64,000 nt of DNA from Mytilisepta virgata. Lineage: Eukaryota; Mollusca; Bivalvia; Mytilida; Mytilidae. Under the pieces are notes generated by a model, which ran no database searches, was not told the origin of the DNA, and saw only the letters and a list, made by a program, of their open reading frames with translations. Below, piece after piece: positions 1 through 15,000 of the stretch. Location: NCBI GenBank assembly GCA_028015205.1, contig CM051516.1, forward strand, positions 58,284,230 to 58,348,229. Direction: 5' to 3'. A program made the position numbers and the translations under genes. How positions within the stretch are numbered: the first letter of the stretch is position 1; each line of letters opens with the position of its first letter.

Positions 1-869
1 ATTAGTGTAATCATGGTATAATTTTGGGTCCTCAAAGTGTAAAAGTCAGTTCAAAAAGATCAACATACACATGTAGTAAGCATGCAACTTCATGGGTGAG
101 TAATTTAGCACATGTCAACCTTCTACGGTGACTGTCATTGGCCTGATTAAGAAACAGGAATAGTTTAGTTTGCTCATGTTGTTGACAATATTTTTCAGTC
201 AATTTTCTTGCAGTCGACAATTGCAAACAATACTCACAGAAAAGACTTAAATAATCCTTAAATTGATGTGTTCCTATAATTAATTTTCTTTGTTTGGTGT
301 GTTCAAATATTTTGCCTGCATTTAAACTAAACCTTTTAAAAAGTACAAAGCCAACAGTAGATAAAGAATAAATGACTAAACACTGTGTACAATTAATCAA
401 AGTAGCATTTCTAGCTGAAAACATCACACCTATCGTTGGTTTACCTGAATAAACAGGTATTGCATTATTAAAGATCTTCTTTTGTGTATCAGATAAAACT
501 CTATAATCCATATTTCAGACAATAGATAACCTTTAATATAAACCACATTACAAAATGGCATGATCTTTTATCAATGATGACTGCCATTAAATTGGTAACA
601 AATTATAAAAGATTAAATTACTCAAGTCTGTTACTATTTTTGCATCTTTTTAATTACAATCTTTGTCTGTGAAAATAAGACATAAGTTCAAGATTCTGGC
701 TTAGTCAACCAACATCACTATCCCATTAATAATTATGGAAAATGTTTAAAGGACTTTTAAAGATCACAAGTCTTATATTCATATTGATTGGTTAATTGGT
801 TTATGACACTTTCAGTGAAATAAACTATATCCTGACAGCAAGTTTTAGTCGGAAGCTGGAGTACACTGA

Positions 870-1020
870 GAGGACAACCAACCTTTGACAGAAAAAGTCA
901 CAATCTTTGGCGATTAAGATCAAAACAAAATACCCCTTGCTGGTTTTGAACTTGCAACCAATGCATGGAAAGCAATTGTTACATCAACAGTTTGAACCAA
1001 CCAGTAGATTTAGATGTATC
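870..1020 (-). repeat. degraded tRNA-derived SINE-like segment
   Basis: Read on the minus strand, the segment holds a box-B-like stretch (GCAAGTTCAAAACC) near 950, preceded by sequence resembling the better-preserved SINE at 16703-16917. It is heavily mutated. Low confidence. Confidence 0.3.
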
Positions 1021-1820
1021 GCTCTTGAAAATATTTCCCAAAATGCATTAAAATAAGAAATAGCAAAATATTCCATACAATAAGTTATTTATTTCAAAAT
1101 TTTAATGATATGTTAAAAAAAAATAGGCATATATCCAAGGAAATTTCCTTGTGCAGTATCACAAAATTTGTTTCATTTTCCCACATTTCATTCAACAATC
1201 ACAAAGACTTTCAACAGTGATTAATATTAAGTGGTCTTTAACAGATACTATTTAGTGGTCCTAAACAGATACTATTAAGTAAGTGGTCCTCAACAGATAC
1301 TATTAAGCAACACATTTAACAGAATACAAAGAAAATGTATATTCATCCATGACATTGTCCTTGATCTTGATAATGATTTCATAACACTGGACAATTAACA
1401 CTCTCAACAGGTCCAGACAGAATATAATTATCCATTATACTTATTGACATTTTCTACTAAAGATGGCTACCTTAAGAGTTTAATTGATTTACAGAGATAA
1501 ATATACTGAATTTTAAGACTTCAAATAATTTTCACTGTCACATGATTATAATGTGGAGCCAGGTATATGGTTGTTTTCTCCATTTTTGTGTGTGTAAAAT
1601 TTGGATCTGCTCACATAGTTATTTAAGTGTAGTGATTTGATTTTATTATACTTTACGTAAAAATGCAAGCTTTTCATTGGTCAATTTGCGGGTAACATTC
1701 TAATCTAACACATGCCTCAGCATGCAACATTTTTTTGATGTTACCCTGTGGTGCTTTGTGTAAAAATTGTCGATTTTCTTCATGTACTAGACTGCAGACA
1801 CATAAAACACATCAATTAAA

Positions 1821-2328
1821 ACAAGAGTGGACACACTACATGTCTCACCTGAGTACGCACATGGACACAGAATAATGATTATCTGATCCCCGACATTTTG
1901 CAAAAGAAATTGAGGTCAAGGTCAAAAGGCAGGTGTCATACCAACATGTATCCAGTAAGAACTATCGATTGACCAAATATGGTGGGTCTCGGCATTAAAG
2001 TTGCTGAGAAATGGACCTAATCTCGAAAATGTGACAAAGTCACTCAAGCATGCAGATGAGGTCAAAGTCCAGAGATAAGGTGTCAGAGTTGCATGTAGCC
2101 ACTAAGAACTATCTATAGACCAAACACTATGGGTCTAGGTATTAAAGTTGCTGAAAAAGGACTTAAGAAGTTTGGATGAAAGTCACTCAACCATGAAATT
2201 GAGGTCAAAGTCCAGAGACAAGTGTCAGACTGGCATGTACCCACTAAGAACTATCCATAGACCAAATATGGTTGGCCTAGGTATTACAGTTGCTGAGAAA
2301 TGGATTTAACCATGAAACTTGGACACAG
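1821..2328. repeat. interspersed repeat starting ACAAGAGTGGACACAC, with about 150-bp internal units
   Basis: It begins ACAAGAGTGGACACACTACA and contains three imperfect units of roughly 150 bp, each with a GAGGTCAAAGTCCAGAGA-like core and ACCAAATATGG-like segments. A truncated second copy with the same start lies at 17578-17705. The wording of the units resembles the 147-bp units of the element at 24561-26070, so the two may be related families. Confidence 0.65.
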
Positions 2329-2882
2329 ATTTTAAATTCAGTCATTTGTTATTTATATAATGTATTCAAATCTGATCACAAAACCACTAAACATGTAAAC
2401 TGAAAAACACCTAATAAAAATTGATGCACATTACCGCTATATTACTATATCTAAAATCTAACATTGTCCTCATGAACACAATACTGTACAATAATTTTCC
2501 TTTTGTAGTTATCAAATATTACCTTCAGTAAAGTTCAAAAGATTTTATGTTTTCTGCATGTTCATTGTTTGCTGTTGAAGTATGAAATAATCAAAAACAA
2601 TTATCAGAGGACTTGATGATTACAAATCATTTTTCAACCATTTTAACAATGATGACACACCAGATCACTATATGAAATGTACAAGAAGTCCTTTCTCCAA
2701 GTAGTGTAAATAGAAAATTTCAGTGTACATATTTATTGTTTCCAACCAACAACGATGCAATATTTAATAATTAAAACAGTGTATTTGACCTTTTTTGCAT
2801 TAATAAAAACATTGCATAAATTTCTGATTTTACACTATATCGGGTATGAGACACAGTATAAATGACTGTCTAGATTCCCTAC

Positions 2883-3060
2883 CTGAAATCTGAGAAGAAG
2901 TGGCAAAAGAGTCCCCAGATAAATTGTTTTGTTGACTGTTGACTGTTCTCAAAGGTGACTGTATGTGACTGTTCTGTTGCCTTGGTGACTGTAGTTGTTG
3001 TTGGTGTAGTTTCTGTTTGTATAAAATCTGACTTAATTTAGCATCTTCCTGACTTTCCAA
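2883..3060 (-). CDS. CEP97: CEP97 exon 10
   Basis: Encodes residues 273-331 of the model plus one base. It begins [20 protein letters not shown], matching the human segment just after the leucine-rich-repeat domain (TAEDAKLEKILSKQRFHQ). The acceptor is TTACAG and the donor is G/GTAGGG, leaving phase 1. The rest is Gln/Ser-rich and probably disordered. It is separated from exon 9 by a 17.1 kb intron. Confidence 0.9.
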
Positions 3061-6000
3061 CTGTAATAAATAAATTGACCAGAAAAAATACATTTATGTA
3101 GGAAAACAACATACTCACAATAATACATAAGTACAAGTCAATTTCAATATCCACTCATGTTATAATGAACCAAGAAAAAGAAAATGGTCTAATGGTTTAG
3201 GTTTATTTGTGTTCAGAGATCCAATCTTGACTGCATATTGTTCTTTTCAATTCATATATTATACTTCAATACGGAGATCTATGATTATAAACAGGAGGGA
3301 CTTTGTCTAACAAATTAATTACATTGTAAATATGAGACAGTGCCAGCATCAGTTATCCACAATGGTATGGAGGTAGCATAACCCAATGTGAGTTACAAGA
3401 TATCAAAGTAAATTTTATTACATTCAAAGAAATGTTGTTATATCTATCCTTTGTGTGAACTATACTTTTGATGTTTATTGAAGCCAAATATCCACTTTGT
3501 CATGTTGATACAGAGCTGGCTATTGCATAATCCTGAAAATCAAGACGTGTTAATTTATCAGTTGGCCATAGATGCAGTAAGCAATGTTTTTCGCTAATTG
3601 GCCTATCAAATGAGCAAAAATGCTGCATATACCAGCAGTTCAATTTTACAGTTTCATTATTTTTTTTCAGGCTAACTGGAAGTGGTCTTCATATAAGGTA
3701 ATCTGGTCATTAAGAAAAATTTCACATTATTTTATGTTGAAGATTTATTGAAGCCAACACGGATTAGATCTGAACTGTAAATAGGGTTGCACATATGAAA
3801 CTAAACTCATGGAATACTTCAATACTGATTAAAACATCTCTTAACCAATAAAATTTCAGATTTTTTTCTATTAAAGAACAGCTGAAAGGATTGGAAATTC
3901 CTGCCTTGGAAATTCCAAGAGTTGAAGATCCATAGTCAGCAAATGTACTTCATCATGAAAGTTACTTAATTTAGAATTCTGATTAATGAATCAATGGCTG
4001 TATATAATGACAAAGTACCAGGTTAATGTTCCATTACCCTATAAAATCTATATAAACCTAACACATTCTAATAGATACTAAATATATGCTACTTCACATA
4101 AACTAAAAGCAGCTGACAGGCAGTGCATAGTAAATTTCCTTCTGAGCTTCAAACTGTCAAAAACAGACAGTTCTATCTACATCTAACTTTTTGAGTGTAA
4201 AACAAAATCGAATTCAGTAAAATTTAGGCACTGTTTGGACAACCAATTTAACATAATCCATACAAAATAAACCTCAGCTGTGAGGTTTGAAAGACCACTT
4301 CATTATGGCATCCTAAGGTAGATTCCACAGTCCACATGCTTATTTTGTGTATAAAAATGCAGCTCAAACAAAGTTTCACAATTTGCATGTGCCACAAACA
4401 CTTGTTGCCAATCTTAATGCAGGACAGATACCTGATTATTGATTTCAAAGTCTTGCTAATTTCAACAAGGTCAAAATGTTGTGAAATTGGACCAGTAAAT
4501 ACTACTAAACACAATTCATGATTAAAATCCAGGGTTTCTTCAAACATTTAAACTTAATTTAAATATCTTGGAAAATGCAATCCATGGATGTTTGAGTAAA
4601 CACCTGTACCCCCCAATAACATCACAGATGTCGTGTAGAATAACTGCTATTGTGCCAAATACACTTTAGTTTATTTTTGTTAAAAGTCACTTCAACAGAT
4701 AATTCAAAATTTGTACCGATTTTCTTGGATTACTGGATGTACATTGTGATGCTACCTCATGATCTTGTGTCTTATGAAGTCATGAAATAATAAGGATGTT
4801 ATCAAAAAATCAATAAAGTATCAGACTAAAATACATGTATTGTCAGTTTTCTTGAAATAAAAGATGACTCCTTAAACATCAATGTAAATGGACATAAGAA
4901 TAAGGTGTATTCCCGGCAATTATATTTTTGCTTAAAGGTTAGAACTACACTATATTAGTATGTTTTAAATAACTGAAGCCAGCAAAATCTTAAAACAGCC
5001 TGAAATAAAAGAAAATATTATCTAATATGATAGTTCTAAATAAATCAGAGCTTTTTCTGGAAAAAAAAAACGAAAGCCATCTTTGGTTACAATTAAGAGC
5101 CTTTAATTAGAAAATTATGAGAATACATTTCTTTGTAAAGATCACAATTTCATACACCAATCAGAAAATGTGACGTCAATTCTTTATATATGGTTTTACT
5201 GATTCCCCAAAAGGACTTTGATTCCAATTCACATATATATCAGGAACTGTAGATATTCATTAGATAAATATCAGATTGCCATAGAAAATCTATAAAGACT
5301 TTAGATATAAATACCGACTTCATTGTAGGAAAAATCATTTTATTTTGAGATATGTTGAAAGTAATAGGAACATATAGGTTTTGTAAGAAGGAATAGGATC
5401 AGCCACAATGAAAAGCACCTTACAGGATTTTTACAGACTCTTTAACAAACGTTTATGGATTTTTTTGGAAAAAAATCTTTGGGCACATTCCTCAGGTTTA
5501 TGAAGAATGGCTAAGTTGTAATTACATAACAACTTCAGATTACACTAGGTGCAGCACTGGGCAGAAACATTGATTATGAACATTATATTTGGTACCCAAA
5601 TCGTCTACAGATAGGTGATAAATATTTATTAACCCAGTTTTTAAATAACCTCCGAAAAACAGATCCACCTGGCGTTAGTTGAAGTTGCTAAATTACTACT
5701 GCTCAGATCATTGTTGTAGTTTTTTTTCTGTTTTAAGATATACCATCCAAAGACAAAGCTATGCAAGAGATGACAAATTACTCCTTAGTTTCCAAAATGT
5801 CCATATAAGTCAAAATTTGAGTAAAAGTTTCATGGTCATTATCAAAATACAAACCACTGAGCTCATGCTACTCTCAGGCTCTTGATTACTCGAGCAGAGG
5901 CTTCAATTAATAAAAGTATTATAGAATGTTACCAAACAGGAACTCAAGTATAAAACACAAAATTTTTCCTTACAAAAAGTTGCAAGACTTTCATCAATTT

Positions 6001-9000
6001 GATTATATACATTTCAAAAAGAGCCATATGGAATATCTGACTAAGTTTTAATTGTTTAATACTTGCAAGATGTACTTTTTCAAATAAACCTCCAATATTT
6101 GGCATATGTAAAATGGGTGGGCATTTGCAAGAACATTTAGGAATATTCATGCCAATATGAATACCTAAGCAGTGATTATTGCCAAGTAGCAATAAACTGC
6201 ATAATAAAAATTCGTAACACAGAATACGTTCCCCAGTTTGGTAAAAATGACATCATGACCTTCCCACTTTAATTTTGTATGTTCGAACAAAGAAAATTCC
6301 AATCACCATAAACAAAATCTCGAATGTACAGACAACATACATGTGAGAGATCATTTATCTTATTCGTTTATATATTGATTTGCATATAAAATTGTTGACT
6401 CTCAGAGAACTTATGAAAAGTTTAAGGGTTTGTTAAAGATTACGACTAGTTTATAACAAGTTACATATTAACAACAAAAACATTTCAAAATAACCTTGAT
6501 AAATTACACCCTGTGCATTTCAATAAACCTAATGCACTGATTTTAACTAACTAAATGAAATGTTTTAAATCCCTATCTAATAATATACCTTTCAAAAATC
6601 AATAATCATAAAAGGAAGCAAATTTAGAATACAAAGAAACAATTCAATAATTGGAAATTTGACTTCCAATTCTTAAAGCAGACTTGAGACAAAGGAAAAT
6701 ATATTTGGTGATGACTATTTATTAATTATTTAATGAGAGAAACTTACCTGAACAGGTATAATTGTAACATGCTTATCCTTATTATATCAAAACACATTAT
6801 AAGGGAAAGGTACAGTTCTTTAAAGTCACATTGTATATAACTTTATGCATAATTGAATAAGCCTTAAACCCATATTTGATCACATGATTTTTTTTAACCC
6901 CCTGGAAATCTAATTTTATATAGTTCATTATAGTAAAGTCATCCTCCCCTAGCAACAAGATGTAAACAAACTCCAAACGCACAGGTGAATCAGAAAATTC
7001 ATACATTTAAAAATAATCCAAGTCAGACAGATGTAAACAAATATTGGGAAAATATTTATTTCACACATATTTGTGACCGACTAAAGAGTTTGACATGTAG
7101 GATGTATCAAAGGGAGGAAAAACAAAGAAAATTAGTGTTGCATGTTATTTTCACTTAAAATTTGTCATTTTTTAATATGTGTGTCTTTAATGACTTCTTT
7201 TCTAATCTAAAATCTATATTTCCCTCATTTAAGGTATATGAGTTATGACATATTTCAGAAATATATCGTGATACGGTGTAGTAATCATAAATGAGAATTT
7301 AAATTCCTTTTTTTTATGTCTACAGGTCATGCAGTTTAAAGTATACTGTCAACGACTCGAGGATCGGTCAAGGATAAAAGTCTTAAATAGATTAATAAAT
7401 AAAAAACATTTGTTTCAAAATCTTCTAGTTATATATTTTTATCATTTAATTTTGACCTCACTCCACCAGAAAACTGAAAAGTAATTATAACATTTGATAT
7501 ATATAATAAAAATAATAGTTTTTTAGAACTTATAATAAACTAAAACAAAAAACAAAAACAAAAACAAAACAAACAAAAAATAAAAAAAATAAAAGAATAA
7601 TTTTTCACAAATGAAACTGAAGATATGTGACTGTAATATTGACATATAAATGTATAATAAATGGGCTCATACGTTTTCAGACTAAAATTAAATTTGCACT
7701 TTTTACACAACTTGGAAAATGTCAACGTTCTGTTCACTTGGCCTTCAAGGAGATTAATTCTGAAAATTGACAAAATAACAAATACTACTGTATGGTACAA
7801 AATATGCATACAGTTCTTTCCATAGGTGCTTCATAATAAGTTACAAGTTATTTTGCAATGACGATTTTGAGATTTTTCAAATTTGACCAATCTGAAAAAG
7901 AAATAAGGGAATTTCACAAATTTTACTTGAATCTAAATAAAGTTATCTCTGAGGGGGTCACATATCTTTGTTTGGACAGTTTATTCCAGAGGCATGGAAA
8001 AGTACTATTGATTTGCAAACATTGCATCTAACAAGAATAAAACCTACCTGTAACAAAATTCAAAATATGAATACTTAGGATAGAAAGCTTCGAAAAACAA
8101 AGGACTCTAGTACAACTAGAATACTGACAATGTCAGTATGGGCCCCGCCGTCTTGTGTGATTGAACTCATGGGAATCAAAAATGTTTCAAAATCTATATA
8201 TTCCCCAAACAGTGTTTTCCGATTTTCCTAAAAATCAAAAGGGACCTTCCTCGGATCATGTCCAACACTATAAAATTTATGAAAATCTGTGAAGGCAATC
8301 TGAAGTTATCATACGACATAGTGTTAATTCTCAAAATATGCATTTTTTCATATAAAAACCAAGTTTTCCCCAAAAATTGCTGTCCGATTTTCTTCAAAAC
8401 CGAAAGGGACCTTCATTTGGTCAAGTCCAATATTGTGCATAAAAATCATAAAAATCCGTGAAGGTTATCTTAAGTTATTTTATGACAAAGAAAATGCTGA
8501 CGGACAGACAGACGACAGACGGCACGACAGACTGATTACTATAGGGCGGCCCCCATTTCATTGCACATGTCCAATATATATACAAACATTCTACCAGGTT
8601 TGAAGACTCTGGATTGAAAACTGTAGGAGGAGTTGATTACACAAAACAGGTACCCTCCTTAAAGATTATGTTGCTGAAAATTGACTAAATTTCACAATCT
8701 TGAAATTCTGCAAAAATATTCAAAATGTATCCATAATATGAGGTGCACATTTCCATTATATATACAAATATTCTACCAAGTTTAAAGACTATGGATTGAA
8801 AAATGTAGGAGGAGTTGATTACACAAAATAGGTGCCCTCCTTAAAGAATGTATCTAAAAACTGACTAAGTTTTACAATCTTGAAATTCTGCAAAAATGTT
8901 CCAAATGTATCCATAATATGAGGTTCAAATGTCCAATATATATACAAATATTCTACCAAGTTTGAAGGCTCTGGATATCAAAAGACCTAGTCCGTTTTAT

Positions 9001-12000
9001 TTTAATTTATTTCTGCTAAAATAATAGATTCTGTACAATGTAATAAAAAGTATAACTAATCGCTGAACTGAAATACCAGAAATAAACAACTTGTGACCAA
9101 ACTACAGCTGTCTTGGTCAGCTAAAGGCATAGTTGCAGGATTATATTAATCAATAGGTCACAAATAAAATATGATACACATTAAAAAGTAAAGTTACATA
9201 ATGGATGCTGTAAAAACTCATATAAAAGCCTAGAATGAGAGGAGATATGGGACGAAAGCTGATGGGACAAAAATCTTGAATTTAAAAAGTATAAAACAGG
9301 TTGTCTTTTAGCCATTAACACAGGGGCATGTTTCCACACTGTGTAAAAATCTCTTAATGCATATCATTGCGCTATATAAAATTCCGTAGGAAAAAAATTC
9401 TACCATAAAAATCTGTTTTCATTACTCCAAATAAATACTGAAGAAGTTGTATAATTTTATTCATAAATCATTAATATTTCATCTTATTACATTGAGTGCG
9501 GTGAAATACTGGGATTTCCGAGTGAAATAAAATCCGATAATTCACCCAGTGAAATCGAAAGTCATATTTCACTCTAGGGAGTGACATAACAATAGCCTTC
9601 GCCAACGATGTTGCTATACAAATGTCGTCGCATAGTCGCATGAAAACATAATCCCTTGTATTTTCTCGTTAAATTTTATGAATACACGGAATATGTCAAT
9701 GTAATAAACAGAATAACTAATCTCGCAATTCGAATACCAAAGATCTACAACTTGTTACCTAAAAACACTCAAGAATTAATGTGTTGTTCGGTAACTCGTT
9801 GTAGATTTTTAGGTATTCGCATTTCAAGATTAGTTATAATAGAAATATTAAAAACTGTAATTAATTATAACAAGTTTAACGATATAAATCATTAATATTT
9901 CATCATACTAGTATTTAAAACTGTAATTAATTATAACCAGTTTAATGACATTTAATGTCAAATGATTGAAAAAATTACAATTTAAGTTCAATTAAACATG
10001 TGTTAAATAAAATATTCCTTTACATTACATAATATTGTCTGACAAAATTGGGTATGAATTCCATGTATTCAATACATAAATATATGACAGATGGAAATGG
10101 ATTGTATAAATCTTCCTTTGGTCAAAATTTAAATGACCATGAATAGACAATAAATTATCTATTTACCCTTGTATACATGTAACTGTTATAAGGTGAGAAA
10201 GTCATAAAATTAATCCAAATCCCAACAAGAGGTTTCAATAATATCTATAATATTTGTTTGGTTTTTTCCCTTCAAGAAACTTGGACTTGTAGTGAGGTAC
10301 ATTTCTGTGTTGAAATACATTGTACCCACTGTCACTTTAAGACTAAGAACAGCAATATTAAGTGCTGTTCCTTTAAATAATTTTTTTTTATGCAGGGATT
10401 TTATTAATCACATCAATTATTTCAAAATAAAAAAATACGACAAAAGAATCATGTTATGTATATATTTCTTGCTTTTTCTGTTTTTTCTTTTCATACCATC
10501 ATTAAATAAAACTTGTCCTTCCCATCTTTTTAAAATAAATCATGAGTAAGTAAATTGTATACTATCTTAAATATGTACATTTACATTGTGTTAGAAAATC
10601 TAATATAAGTTCATTTTAGTCATATACTTAGCAAGTATTAACCAGATTACAAATCTTAAAAAAAAAACAATTTTTTATCTACAAAGCAAACAAATAATCA
10701 CAATATTTCAGGTTTAAAAAATGGAATAAATTAAATAAAATACATTTATATGTTTTATTCACCATAACACTAAAAATCAAAATTATAATTTTTGCATTTT
10801 AATTTTCAAAAATTTCTGATAAATTAATCCTACCTTGATGTGCATTATGGTAAACACAACTCTGTCAATATTCCAGTTTTTTTAACCAAATGACACAAAA
10901 CTCTCCCCTGTGATAAATACTGTTGTTTTTTTCATTTAATTCTTGCTCAGCAGGTGACTGTATTATACCTTGATAATTATACCTACGTGGGGGAGCAGGT
11001 ATCACAGGTAAATGTTTGTATCAGTCATCTGTAATCAAGTGTTTAATGACCAATCAACGTGTCGGACAATCAATAAAGCAAACTACAGTTTGTCGATTTC
11101 ATCTTGATTTCATTGATTCGTATTCATGGCATTAGAATCTTACCAGTTAGCTCATTTTTTCTTTTTTACTTGTAACACATCTGACATCAGGTAAAAAAAT
11201 CTAGTATCCTGAATGAGCATTTTTTTCATTGATTTTTAATCAAAGTAAAAAATCAGGTAATTCCACAGACAAAATCTACCTTGATTTTAGTTTCTATAAG
11301 GAACGCAGAAAAATGAGATCCTATGATATATTATCGATTGCTATGATAGAACATTATCTCATTTGTAAATGGAAGTGCCATGGATTTGTGTTATATATAT
11401 ATACATAAAAACAGACAAATCCTTAACCAATATTAACACTGAAGACATTTTAGCATATATACAAGAAAATGACAAAGTTAAGGCTATACCTGAACCAGTG
11501 AAGCATAAAATGTAGGTTAAACAACATGTAAAAAGTTGACTGATTAATGGTGGTTTAATGTGGCATTTACAGTATTTCATGGCACTGAATCAAGTCTTTG
11601 TGATAAAATTCTGCTTAGGGAGTCCCTACATTCAAGAAAAGCATCTAACATAAATCTGCATGAAAGATCAGAATATCTTGGACAAGTTTGAGAATTCCAC
11701 CTTTCCCCAAGTAAAGCAAGAACAAACTAGGGTAAATAACATAACTTCTTACTCAAACATCAGATAACCAAGATCTAGAAAACACCATATATGGTCCTTA
11801 AAGAATTTAAACAATATTACAGGTAATATAGATCAAGGCCAATCAATATTATTTGATTTTTATTTTTTTAACCTCAAAAAGTCAAAACCATTAATACTGT
11901 GATATGTTAATAGTGACCTGTGATATGTTAATAGTAACCTGTGACAAACAAATGTAACATTATATATACTATGTACAACATGTATGCTTACTTTCTTTCT

Positions 12001-15000
12001 TTAACTCACTGTTGGTGGTTAAGGCTTATTTTCATGCAATGTGTTTGTATTTTTGGGTGTCATTCACTGTTTTGTAAAAACTACTAAAACTGCACTGTGC
12101 AAACCAAATATTTATTTTTCATTTATCACGAATGACATTTTCCTATATCCCTCCCTTATGACCTTCTCAATTGGGCGAACAATAATATCAATATTAGACA
12201 TGCCTTCATTTTCATAAAAATTAAAATTGCACACATCATCATCTTCTCAAATCAAACCAAACAACGACCAATCAAATTGTCTGCTTTTTTCAATATCGAG
12301 GTATAGTAATTGATATTGGGAAAACTCATTTTGAGATGTTTTACAAAACTGAAACCTGACAATCCAAATTATGAAAGGAATAAATACTAACAAACCTTGT
12401 ATTAAATATCTGTCTGTCACTTTTCAATCAATATTTGATAGTTTTACTAGATTTTGTATTTAAGCAAATGCTAAGATGCATAATGACATGCAAAAATCGG
12501 AACATCTGCATAATCTTAGTACTACAAAAACAGGCATAAAAATACTAATATAAAAGACCTGATGGCAGCCAAACTAAAAAATCTGCCAATCAAACTTTAA
12601 AAATACAATAAAATACTTAAAAACACATTTAACTGCAACATAAACTGCAAAGTAAATGACAAGTTGAAGTAGATTATGTAATATTGTACTAACAATTTAT
12701 GTTTTGTTTATTCAGACGAGACACACTTAAATATTAATAAAACTAGTCCTTCCATTCGTAATTTCACAAGGGAGATTATTGTCTTAGACTTAATATGGGA
12801 CAAACAGACAGGAACAACGTAAAGCATTGGTTACGTAACAATGAGTAATTCATTTAAATTGTACATCCTTGACCCACTGTCCTTCATGTGCTCTACATGA
12901 TGGCTCTCTGTAATACTAAAGCTGCAGCTACTTATAAAGTATTAATGATATTTTCCTTAACTTAAAGGATAAGAATTATCATCAGCTGAATCCCAGCCAT
13001 TTGTCAACAGTAAAAAGCAATGTAGTGCCATACATTTTGGCCTTATAATAACATCAAGCAAGCAGGATAACTGAATTTAAAAATTTAGCATTCACAATCA
13101 TCAAATAAAAACAACCTGTGACATACTGCATCTCAGTTTGCTAAATTCTATTTTTATTTATCAATAATACACAGATTATGATAATTGAAAAAAAAAACGC
13201 TTAAAACTTTAGTTTTATTAAAGTATCATTAATACACATCCAACCTCAAATATTAATATGCTATTTATAGATAACCTTGATAAAAAGCACTTTGACCTTG
13301 TAGGTGTGAGATTTCACCAATGACCTAAAAAATTAAATGGGTTATCCGTCCTTAACCCCTAGAATAGTTTCTGCCATTTTACAATCTCTTCCTAAATAAT
13401 AATATTGTATCTTCTAAATACAATATAATTCTTGATTGAAAAACAGGACCTGATAGACTACGAATCTTTTTTAGTCAGTAGTGTAATAATTAACTGTTAT
13501 TGAACTGATGTTACTAAATAATGAACTGGTTTTGAACCCTTTTCAATTAAAACAGTGATGTGAAATTTAAATAGCCTTTTAAAGTACAAAGACCTCTAAA
13601 GATCTTATATTATGTCAGAATGGTTAACCTAGACCCATTCTATGTAGGGGATAAATAAATTTGACAATGAGAGAGAAATCACGTTCTCTGTGATGTAATG
13701 ACAAAGTAAAATTTCTAATTTAAATCTTTGATTTATGAGTTTTGTAGACTTTAGAGTCAGTTCGATCTGTTTTGTCAAATATAACAATAGCGTACTGATG
13801 TTTACTATCCCCCACCTGTCTTTTTTTTTGGGGTCTTTACAGACAGAGATTAAAATAAAGCAAATTGACAATATCCAATAATAGAAAAACTATCAGCTAA
13901 AAACACTACAAGTCTTATTTTATTTCAGGAGTTTATTAGTATGTTAGGAATAACCACCGTTAGAGTCAAACTACTCGAATCTTACTTGTGTAGCGCTCGA
14001 CAATGAGCGAGAGCGAGTGAGCTGTGAAAATGACCGTGTCTTGGACAAAAAAGATCGTCTAGGCATCATCTGTTTAAGCTAGAAAATTTCCATATACAAA
14101 ATTCCTATATTACTTGTTTTCAAAATCTTTGAAAAAAACTAAATATAACATGAAGCACTTAATATGCCAAGAGGTAAATAATTCATTTTTAGTTCGCCTC
14201 AACGAAGATGAGGGGGACTAATGGGGTATCCCCCGCGTCAACTTCCGTGTCCACAGTAAGTTCTCAGTTAATAGTTGAAATAGGGTCATATATTTTTGTG
14301 TGCAGGTGCACGTTGAAGAGCCTGACCATGTGACATAAGATGAAGGTCATATGACTCATATTGCATGGTTGACTGGCTTTTAGGTTTTATGTCAAAAATC
14401 AGTTTCAACATACAAAGTGACCTACTATCATATTACTTGTTGTGTGGGTGCATCTCGGGGAGTAACATAGCCTCCCACCAAAATTAGGTCACTCTGACTT
14501 ACTTATTTACTTAGGTTAAGTTTTACGACCAAGTTCAGTTCTCCAATACCAAGGGATCTACAATCATATTACTTGCTGTAAAGGTGCATCTCGGGAGCTA
14601 CACAGCCAAACACCAAAATTAGTGGGGGAACGAGGTGAACTTTGTAATCATAGATTTCTGGTTTAATGTGAACTTCAATAAAATTAGAATATAAAGAAGA
14701 GGCTCCTTGAAGCTTGTATTAATCATACAGAATTTTATGCAAATCTGAGAAATCTTATCACAAATATGACCTCCAGAAAGAAGTTAAGTTTTACACCGAG
14801 TTCAGTTCTCTGATACCAAAGGATCTACAATCATATTACTTTGTGTCAGGGTGAATCTCAGGGAGTAATACATCATCTACTTAAGTTAAGTTTTACATCC
14901 AAGTTCAGTTCTCTGATACCAAGGACCTACAATCATATTACTTGGTGTCAGTGTGCATCTCAGGAAGGAACATGGCCTTCCACCAAAATTAGCTCACTCT

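Larger units (their letters stand above)
1..2882. other. CEP97 intron 10 (partial), with repeats
   Basis: This is intron sequence downstream, in gene direction, of CEP97 exon 10. I saw no exon matching the IQ-motif or C-terminal parts of CEP97. A minus-strand open frame at 32-511 begins with Met and reaches a possible donor near 440, but it has no family resemblance and no convincing acceptor, so it is not called. The stretch holds a degraded SINE-like segment (870-1020) and an interspersed repeat (1821-2328). The rest shows nothing I recognise. Confidence 0.6.

Noticed and set aside
32..511. Minus-strand frame of 159 codons starting MDYRVLSDTQ
   Set aside because: No similarity to the missing part of CEP97 or to anything I know. 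A donor-like CAG/GTAAAC after YS is not enough to call an exon.
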